Origin: RGIG6904 sp024680835 | GTDB taxonomy: Bacteria > Bacillota > Clostridia > Lachnospirales > Lachnospiraceae | DNA: 7,859 nucleotides | Assembly (NCBI GenBank): GCA_024680835.1 | Contig: JAILBP010000048.1 | Span: forward strand, 1-7,859 | Reading direction: 5' to 3' | In this document: one piece after another, positions 1-4,180 of the stretch | Numbering within the stretch: the stretch's first letter is position 1 | Layout: every line of letters starts with the position of its first letter | Program-made: the position numbers and the translations under genes | Notes under the pieces: model-generated | What the model was told of the DNA's origin: nothing | Database searches by the model: none | What the model saw: only the letters and a program-made list of their open reading frames with translations

Positions 1-1
1 G

Positions 2-883
2 ATGGGAGCAAACATAAAAGGAAAAAACGGAAATGACTGTGTTCCGCTGGAGATTAAGGGCAGTCCGCTTAAAGGGATAGATTATGTTTCACCGGTGGCA
101 TCCGCCCAGGTAAAATCCTGCGTTCTGTTGGCAGGTTTGTACGCTGAAGGGAAGACCTCGGTTACGGAGCCTGCGATCTCGAGAAATCACACAGAGCTCA
201 TGCTGAAGGGTTTTGGAGCCGATATAGAGACTGATGGTCTTACTGCGACCGTAATACCCGGCGGCAGAATGCTGGGGCAGAAGATATGTGTTCCGGGGGA
301 TATCTCGTCAGCCGCATATTTTATAGCTGCAGGGCTGATAGCAAAAGACTCGGAGATACTCATTAAAAATGTGGGTATAAATCCCACAAGAGACGGAATA
401 CTGAAAGTGGCACTTGCCATGGGAGGCAATATAGATATTCTGAATGAGAGGTATGAATCGGGAGAAAAGGTTGCGGATCTTCTGGTACGTACATCGGAAC
501 TTCACGGTACGGATATAGGCGGAGATATTATACCCACTCTCATAGATGAGATACCTGTCATAGCCGTGATGGCTGCAAATGCATCCGGTAAGACTGTTAT
601 ATCCGATGCTGCAGAGCTGAAGGTAAAGGAGTCAAACCGTATAGATACGGTAACGGAAGGTCTTAGGAAAATGGGCTGTGAGGTTACCGCAAAAGATGAC
701 GGGATGGAGATAACCGGCGGAGAGCTTAAGGGTGCCGAGATCGATTCACACCTCGATCATCGTATCGCCATGAGTTTTGCCATTGCAGGTCTCGCAGCAA
801 CCGGTGATACCGTGATCAAAGATGCTGAATGCGTGGATATTTCATATCCGGGGTTCTATGAGACGATAGAGAGTATTTCCTAA
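2..883 (+). CDS. aroA: 3-phosphoshikimate 1-carboxyvinyltransferase (EPSP synthase), C-terminal part, 5' truncated by window edge
   Basis: This enzyme transfers the enolpyruvyl group of phosphoenolpyruvate to shikimate-3-phosphate, the sixth step of the cytoplasmic shikimate pathway to chorismate and aromatic amino acids. About 293 residues are visible. The family is normally about 420-430 residues, so roughly the first 125-135 are missing and the Met at position 2 is internal. Family signatures occur in the expected order: a PVASAQVKS segment, SRNHTE (usually SRDHTE), PGDISSAAYF, NPTRDG, LIDEIPVIAV with the acidic catalytic pair, KESNRI, and DHRIAMSFAIAG near the C-terminus with the conserved Arg. 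Nothing catalytic in the visible part is lost. The gene ends with tandem TAA-TAG stops (881-886). No strong terminator follows; only a weak ATTTTG/CAAAAT pairing lies before the next promoter. Its operon partners would be upstream, outside the window. Identification is confident. Confidence 0.95.
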   Translation: MGANIKGKNGNDCVPLEIKGSPLKGIDYVSPVASAQVKSCVLLAGLYAEGKTSVTEPAISRNHTELMLKGFGADIETDGLTATVIPGGRMLGQKICVPGDISSAAYFIAAGLIAKDSEILIKNVGINPTRDGILKVALAMGGNIDILNERYESGEKVADLLVRTSELHGTDIGGDIIPTLIDEIPVIAVMAANASGKTVISDAAELKVKESNRIDTVTEGLRKMGCEVTAKDDGMEITGGELKGAEIDSHLDHRIAMSFAIAGLAATGDTVIKDAECVDISYPGFYETIESIS

Positions 884-921
884 TAGAATTATTTTGGTAA
901 AAACGGGCACAAAATTTAGGG

Positions 922-950
922 TTGCTTTATTATTTTCATTGTGCTAAAGT
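922..950 (+). promoter_or_regulatory. Predicted sigma-A promoter of the PilZ gene
   Basis: A -35-like TTGCTT (922-927) is followed after 17 bp by TAAAGT (945-950). The latter is preceded by an extended -10 TGC (942-944). Transcription would start near 957, giving an untranslated leader of about 46 nt. I looked for a flagellar sigma-28 pattern (TAAA...CCGATA) and saw none. Confidence 0.5.
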
Positions 951-1002
951 CTAGTTAATTGGTACTCGTGAAGATTACAGGAGAACACAGAGGATATTCA
1001 TT

Positions 1003-1332
1003 ATGGAAAAGAGAAAAGCAAAACGAATGGATCTTGAGGCCGGACTGGTATTGAAGAGACTTGACGGTACCGGCGGCTCCGGCGTAAATGTTACCGTTAC
1101 GGATCTTTCAAGGCTTGGTATCGGTTTTACCACAAAAGAGGAGCTTGATCTTAATTCATATTTTAACGGAGATCTTAAGATTTGGACAAAAGAGGTATTT
1201 CCTGTAAACTTTAAGATCGTGCGAAAAAGCGGTCAGCCGGGCGATTACTCATATGGCGCGGAGTTTATCGCGCTGGGTGATGTGGAGTCAATGAAGATCA
1301 AGATTTACGAGATGTTGAACCCGGATGCATAA
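1003..1332 (+). CDS. Single-domain PilZ protein, predicted cyclic-di-GMP receptor
   Basis: This 109-residue protein is almost entirely one PilZ domain, the small beta-barrel that binds cyclic-di-GMP and passes the signal to a partner protein. Both signature motifs are present: RxxxR at residues 4-8 (RKAKR), right at the N-terminus, and DxSxxG at residues 34-39 (DLSRLG). The usual later YxxGxxF-like strand appears as YSYGAEFIAL. There is no signal peptide, membrane segment or output domain, so it probably acts as a cytoplasmic adaptor, as YcgR-like and MrkH-like stand-alone PilZ proteins do; the partner cannot be told from sequence. The ATG at 1003 is preceded by AGAGGA (989-994) at 8 nt spacing. 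A dedicated promoter and a strong terminator make it monocistronic. Two predicted cyclic-di-GMP phosphodiesterases lie 3-5 kb downstream. Confidence 0.88.
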   Translation: MEKRKAKRMDLEAGLVLKRLDGTGGSGVNVTVTDLSRLGIGFTTKEELDLNSYFNGDLKIWTKEVFPVNFKIVRKSGQPGDYSYGAEFIALGDVESMKIKIYEMLNPDA

Positions 1333-1347
1333 TATGGATCATCATGT

Positions 1348-1379
1348 AAAAGGAGAGTTGAAAGACTCTCCTTTTTTTT
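1348..1379 (+). terminator. Rho-independent terminator of the PilZ gene
   Basis: AGGAGAGT (1351-1358) pairs perfectly with ACTCTCCT (1365-1372) around a six-base loop. A run of eight T follows (1372-1379), and upstream A residues extend the stem into the T-run. It begins 15 nt after the PilZ stop codon. Confidence 0.93.
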
Positions 1380-1400
1380 ATCGCAGAAACGTCATTTGGC

Positions 1401-1428
1401 TTGTTTTTTTTGCTAGATGTGGTATTAT
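1401..1428 (+). promoter_or_regulatory. Predicted sigma-A promoter of the isocitrate dehydrogenase gene
   Basis: TTGTTT (1401-1406), a 16-bp spacer and TATTAT (1423-1428, five of six consensus bases), with an extended -10 TGG at 1420-1422. The start point would be near 1435, leaving a leader of about 90 nt before the GTG. The octamer TATTATAC recurs at 1466-1473, where a second start is possible, but no good -35 box accompanies that copy. Confidence 0.55.
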
Positions 1429-1511
1429 ACTATCTTGGGTACGGTCGTTTATTGAACACGACAGATATTATACAGACATACGCTTATGTAAACTGTGGCG
1501 AATGTATTATC

Positions 1512-1517
1512 AGGAGG
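1512..1517 (+). promoter_or_regulatory. Ribosome binding site that fixes the GTG start of isocitrate dehydrogenase
   Basis: A full AGGAGG ends 8 nt before GTG 1526. The alternative in-frame ATG at 1541 would be 23 nt away. The open frame extends back to 1325, but that stretch crosses the PilZ terminator and the promoter, so it is not translated as part of this gene. Confidence 0.88.
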
Positions 1518-1525
1518 TTAAAAAA

Positions 1526-2737
1526 GTGGAAAAGATCAAGATGACAACACCTTTGGTGGAGATGGACGGAGACGAGATGACCAGAGTACTCTGGCAGATA
1601 ATAAAGGATGAACTCATAAATCCCTTTGTGGATCTGAAGAGCGAGTACTATGATCTGGGACTTGTGCACAGAAATGAGACGGGAGATCAGGTTACTGTAG
1701 ACTCCGCAAATGCTACCATGAAATACGGTGTTGCAGTCAAGTGCGCCACTATAACACCTAACGCTGCACGCGTTGAGGAATATAATTTAAAGGAGATGTG
1801 GAAGAGCCCCAACGGCACTATCCGTGCAATGCTGGACGGTACGGTATTCAGGACTCCCATCAAGGTGAAAGGCATTGAACCCTGCGTTAAAAACTGGGCT
1901 AAACCCATCACCATCGCACGTCATGCTTACGGCGACGTATATAAGAATGTAGAGATGAAGATCCCCGGCGCAGGAAAGGCAGAGCTGGTATTTACCTCTG
2001 CGGACGGACATGAGGAGAGAGTCACCATCCATGAGTTCAAGGGACCCGGCGTGGTACAGGGACAGCATAATCTTGACGGTTCTATCGAATCCTTTGCAAG
2101 AAGCTGTTTTAACTATGCATTGGATCTTAAGCAGGATCTCTGGTTCGCTACCAAAGATACCATTTCAAAAAAATACGATCATACTTTCAAAGATATTTTC
2201 CAGGATATATATGACAAAGAGTATAAGGATAAGTTTGAGGCAGCAGGCATAGTATATTTCTACACCCTGATCGATGATGCGGTTGCCCGTGTCATGAAGA
2301 GCGGTGGCGGATTTATCTGGGCATGCAAAAACTACGACGGCGATGTCATGAGCGATATGATATCTTCAGCGTGCGGTTCACTTGCCATGATGACATCAGT
2401 ACTGGTATCACCTTCGGGAGTATACGAGTACGAGGCTGCACACGGCACGGTTCAGAGGCATTATTACAAGCATCTGAAGGGCGAAGAGACCAGTACCAAC
2501 TCTGTAGCTACCATATTTGCATGGACAGGGGCTCTGAGAAAGAGGGGAGAGCTTGACAACCTTCCGGAGCTTATGAAGTTTGCGGACAATCTTGAAAAGG
2601 CCTGCATTGAGACCATCGAGAGCGGCAAGATGACCAAGGATCTCGCGCTCATTACAGAGTTAAAGGATGTCACTGTATTGAACAGTCAGGATTTCATAGG
2701 AGCAATCAGACAGACTCTGGAAGGATATTATCGTTAA
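1526..2737 (+). CDS. icd: NADP-dependent isocitrate dehydrogenase, eukaryote-type (subfamily II)
   Basis: The enzyme oxidatively decarboxylates isocitrate to 2-oxoglutarate in the cytoplasm, making NADPH and the carbon skeleton for glutamate. From GTG 1526 the product is 403 residues, the usual length for the homodimeric subfamily also found in eukaryotic cytosol and mitochondria. Isocitrate-binding residues are recognisable: SPNGT at 94-98, Arg100, Arg109 in TVFRTPI, and ARH at 131-133. The catalytic Lys is in ATKDTI (Lys210). Metal ligands lie in YDGDVMSD (Asp271 and Asp277). The NADP site is EAAHGTVQRH at 303-312 with TNSVATIFAWTGAL following. It has its own promoter, sits between two terminators or terminator-like elements, and appears monocistronic. 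Without a full TCA cycle visible, a biosynthetic role in 2-oxoglutarate supply is an inference. Family assignment is secure; the symbol icd is used generically. Confidence 0.95.
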   Translation: MEKIKMTTPLVEMDGDEMTRVLWQIIKDELINPFVDLKSEYYDLGLVHRNETGDQVTVDSANATMKYGVAVKCATITPNAARVEEYNLKEMWKSPNGTIRAMLDGTVFRTPIKVKGIEPCVKNWAKPITIARHAYGDVYKNVEMKIPGAGKAELVFTSADGHEERVTIHEFKGPGVVQGQHNLDGSIESFARSCFNYALDLKQDLWFATKDTISKKYDHTFKDIFQDIYDKEYKDKFEAAGIVYFYTLIDDAVARVMKSGGGFIWACKNYDGDVMSDMISSACGSLAMMTSVLVSPSGVYEYEAAHGTVQRHYYKHLKGEETSTNSVATIFAWTGALRKRGELDNLPELMKFADNLEKACIETIESGKMTKDLALITELKDVTVLNSQDFIGAIRQTLEGYYR

Positions 2738-2775
2738 TACTGCGGGACTTTACGAATGGCTGTATTGGGCAGTAT
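2737..2775 (+). terminator. Weak hairpin at the end of the isocitrate dehydrogenase gene, possible terminator
   Basis: ATACTGC (2737-2743, starting on the last base of the stop codon) pairs perfectly with GCAGTAT (2769-2775) across a 25-nt loop. What follows is only moderately T-rich (AGTGGTTTGTTGTTA). It is not a convincing rho-independent terminator, so transcription may run into the folded element that begins at 2786. Confidence 0.25.
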
Positions 2776-2785
2776 AGTGGTTTGT

Positions 2786-3013
2786 TGTTACTATTCACAG
2801 CCAATTTACATACATTCTACAGGCTCGCCCTGACATCGGCAATCTGCGAAGCCAAGCTGGCAGAATTGCCTTGTCGGGCTCTACTGCCGCTATCGCGGTT
2901 GCCTGTATCATGTATGTAAAGTGACTGATTCCAGTCAATATCATACAGCCAGTCATATTTGCCAGCAAGCTGGCATATGCCTGGCTGTATGATATTGGCT
3001 GTGAATAGTAACA
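2786..3013. repeat. 228-bp folded element with perfect 20-bp terminal inverted repeats (candidate structured RNA or MITE-like element)
   Basis: The ends are exact inverted copies: TGTTACTATTCACAGCCAAT (2786-2805) and its complement at 2994-3013. Inside, nested pairings continue: 2805-2815 with 2910-2920 (11 bp); 2818-2824 with 2901-2907 (7 bp); 2827-2835 with 2872-2879 (8 bp, one bulge); 2838-2847 with 2860-2870 (10 bp, one bulge); a CCGC/GCGG mini-hairpin at 2887-2898; GACTG/CAGTC at 2923-2936; and a perfect 17-bp stem, 2936-2952 with 2981-2997, capped by 2954-2958/2975-2979 and GCCAGC/GCTGGC at 2961-2974. The predicted shape is a branched structure closed by the terminal repeat. No credible protein is encoded on either strand, and no target-site duplication is evident next to the ends. 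It lies between convergent genes, so transcription could come from either side. I recognise no named family. Confidence 0.75.
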
Positions 3014-3043
3014 CCTTTTGAGCCTCAAATCATAAAACTTCAG

Positions 3044-3086
3044 GATAAAAAGAGGATGTATATCAGATTTGATATACATCCTCTTT
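3044..3086 (-). terminator. Rho-independent terminator of the M50-like gene
   Basis: A perfect 16-bp stem, 3049-3064 with 3071-3086, and a six-base loop. Read on the minus strand, the second arm runs into TTTTTATCC, and the hairpin begins 3 nt after the stop codon. On the plus strand the following sequence (GCTTTAC) is poor in T, so it mainly serves the minus-strand gene, though the stem could also slow transcription from the isocitrate dehydrogenase side. Confidence 0.88.
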
Positions 3087-3089
3087 GCT

Positions 3090-3704
3090 TTACAGTATGC
3101 CCAGCAGGCGTATGATTATCATCACTATAAAGAGCATCAGTATAAAGATCGGTATTCCCTTTACATAAACCTTGATATCCTGTGGGCTCATGGTCATGTG
3201 GAAGAACATTGCTACGCCGATATATCCTACCAGAACCTTGAGCCAGATATAGGGCAGTACGTCACCGGTGATGAGCCTGTAGCACAGATACACAACCGCC
3301 GCGCCGACGAACATCGGAGCGGAAGAGATAAAAATACTCTGTGTAGCTACCAGAACGGTGCCGCCTCTGTGTTGTATGCTCACATGTCCAAGGGAGTTGC
3401 CGTCTTTTTTGAATAAAGCAACTTCCGTGACTTTTGCACCCGTCAGCAGTGCGAACAGGGCGTGAGCCGTCTCATGCAGCATAACACCCGGAAAAAACAG
3501 GTAGTTTATAATGAAATACACGAACCAGGGATCCATGAACAGACCCACCAGTTGTGCCAGCGCAAGTCCCAGCATATTGATGCCGTAGCCCACCAGTATG
3601 ACTGCAAATGGTAATACCAGAGCCACAGCCAGTGCAAACAGGAACATGTTGGAATATATGGTGTCCCAGTAGGGGATCACTTCTGAAAGATTTACAAACT
3701 CCAT
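3090..3704 (-). CDS. Integral membrane HExxH protein, M50 (site-2 protease)-like
   Basis: A 204-residue, very hydrophobic protein with about five to six membrane segments (roughly residues 18-42, 43-57, 62-86, 118-142, 151-171 and 182-204). A zinc-protease-type HExxH motif, HETAH at 77-81, sits within a hydrophobic stretch, as in intramembrane metalloproteases. Near the C-terminal end, MTMSPQDIKVYVKG (170-183) offers Asp176 as a possible third metal ligand, in the place where classical M50 enzymes have a (N/L)PDG or LDG motif. This layout fits the M50B-like group of small bacterial membrane proteins better than RseP/SpoIVFB, which also carry PDZ or CBS domains. Proteolytic activity and substrate are unknown. 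The start is supported by AAAGGA 7 nt upstream (complement of 3712-3717). An AT-rich -10-like stretch lies near 3766-3776 but without a clear -35. It is convergent with isocitrate dehydrogenase and divergent from the EAL gene. Confidence 0.72.
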   Translation of the reverse strand: MEFVNLSEVIPYWDTIYSNMFLFALAVALVLPFAVILVGYGINMLGLALAQLVGLFMDPWFVYFIINYLFFPGVMLHETAHALFALLTGAKVTEVALFKKDGNSLGHVSIQHRGGTVLVATQSIFISSAPMFVGAAVVYLCYRLITGDVLPYIWLKVLVGYIGVAMFFHMTMSPQDIKVYVKGIPIFILMLFIVMIIIRLLGIL

Positions 3705-3954
3705 AAAAGAATCCTTTCTATAATTTAGCGGTATGACGGGTTTACAATCCCGCTCGTCCTGTGGTACTATAATATATATCTGTTAACGATTTTAGTTACT
3801 GATTCACTCGACTATAGAACGGGATCAGAACACTATTCCGGATATCAATAGCGAAACTTTTTATTTTAAGTGTTGTCGACATTTTACCACATCCGATGTC
3901 ACTAAATTCGGTCGGCACTTCGTTTGACCTCATTAAGTGATCCTGTATGGGTAA

Positions 3955-3995
3955 ATCTAAACTCAAACTTCGCCGTTGGCTCGTTTTCGTTAAGA
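3955..3995 (+). repeat. Hairpin repeat unit, copy A
   Basis: A 41-bp unit matching copy B (4036-4076) without gaps at 32 of 41 positions. It contains CTCAAAC, a small GCC-GTT-GGC hairpin (3972-3980), and TCGTTTTCGTTAAGA. AAAC (3965-3968) can pair with GTTT (3983-3986) across an internal loop. Confidence 0.7.
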
Positions 3996-4043
3996 TTATA
4001 CCACAACATCTAAGCAGAAGCTATTATACCACAACATCTAAGC
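3995..4043 (+). repeat. Tandem 21-bp direct repeat, 28-bp period
   Basis: An identical 21-base sequence beginning ATTATACCACAACATC and ending TAAGC occurs at 3995-4015 and 4023-4043, separated by AGAAGCT. The separator plus flanks form a second overlapping repeat: CTAAGCAGAAGCTATTATA at 4010-4028 recurs exactly at 4112-4130, just upstream of the EAL gene. Confidence 0.85.
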
Positions 4044-4076
4044 TCAAACGATACCTTCGGTTCGTTTTCGCTAAGA
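4036..4076 (+). repeat. Hairpin repeat unit, copy B
   Basis: Second copy of the 41-bp unit at 3955-3995. Here the hairpin is stronger: AAACGA (4046-4051) and ACC (4053-4055) pair with GGT (4059-4061) and TCGTTT (4062-4067), nine pairs with one bulged T and a TTC loop. The G-C pair of copy A (3972/3980) is A-T here (4053/4061). Confidence 0.7.
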
Positions 4077-4088
4077 GTTTGGTGTAAG

Positions 4089-4121
4089 TTCTGCTAAGCT
4101 CGCTTTGCTCGCTAAGCAGAA
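4089..4121. repeat. Hairpin upstream of the EAL gene
   Basis: TTCTGCT (4089-4095) pairs with AGCAGAA (4115-4121). AGC (4097-4099) continues the stem with GCT (4111-4113) after one A-A mismatch. The loop contains GCTCGCT repeated directly around TT. No T-run follows, so it is not a terminator; it overlaps the possible promoter of the EAL gene. Confidence 0.6.
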
Positions 4122-4134
4122 GCTATTATATCAT
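4105..4134 (+). promoter_or_regulatory. Possible promoter of the EAL gene
   Basis: TTGCTC (4105-4110) and TATCAT (4129-4134) are 18 bp apart. The -10 box matches five of six consensus bases but the -35 only three, and an alternative TATTAT (4124-4129) has no -35 at a proper distance. The -35 box falls in the hairpin at 4089-4121. This call is weak. Confidence 0.3.
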
Positions 4135-4171
4135 AAGACAGCAGAGAGTATACATTTTTTTATTGCGGTAC

Positions 4172-4176
4172 GGAGG
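4172..4176 (+). promoter_or_regulatory. Ribosome binding site fixing ATG 4181 of the EAL gene
   Basis: GGAGG lies only 4 nt before ATG 4181, a short but workable spacing. The upstream in-frame TTG at 4163 would place GGAGG inside the coding sequence and has only T-rich sequence before it, so it is rejected as the start. Confidence 0.75.
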
Positions 4177-4180
4177 CAGT

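Larger units (their letters stand above)
3705..4180. other. 476-bp divergent intergenic spacer rich in short hairpins and repeats
   Basis: No convincing gene was found here. The left part (3705-3890) holds the leader of the minus-strand gene, including a small CGGG/CCCG hairpin (3737-3752), and an AT-rich core. From about 3898 the sequence is built of short palindromic and repeated modules: TCACT/AGTGA (3899-3903 with 3936-3940), two related 41-bp units (3955-3995 and 4036-4076), and a hairpin at 4089-4121. The CTAAG pentamer recurs five times between 4010 and 4116. The right end carries the leader and ribosome site of the EAL gene. Confidence 0.7.

Noticed and set aside
1325..1525. N-terminal extension of the isocitrate dehydrogenase reading frame (67 extra residues)
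   Set aside because: It crosses the PilZ terminator and the gene's own promoter and has no ribosome site. The encoded residues do not resemble the family, while GTG 1526 has a perfect AGGAGG.
2779..3020. Target-site duplication flanking the folded element
   Set aside because: The bases next to the inverted-repeat ends (GTTTGT on the left, CCTTTT on the right) do not match, so insertion by transposition is not demonstrated.
2795..3079. 94-residue minus-strand open frame over the folded element
   Set aside because: It is an accident of the inverted-repeat sequence: it begins in a terminator stem, has no ribosome site, and the product resembles no protein.
3069..3416. 115-residue plus-strand open frame
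   Set aside because: It is antisense to the membrane HExxH gene, starts inside the terminator hairpin, and has low-complexity Tyr/His-rich composition typical of a shadow frame.
3741..3773. Plus-strand promoter TTTACA...TATAAT in the divergent spacer
   Set aside because: The boxes are good but 21 bp apart, too far for sigma-A, and no gene begins within 400 bp downstream.
3995..4130. Possible CRISPR array from the tandem direct repeats
   Set aside because: Only two exact 21-bp copies with a 7-bp separator; no regular repeat-spacer pattern and no cas genes.
4163..4180. TTG start for the EAL protein giving six extra residues
   Set aside because: The ribosome site GGAGG would be inside the gene, and nothing resembling one lies upstream of the TTG; ATG 4181 is better supported.
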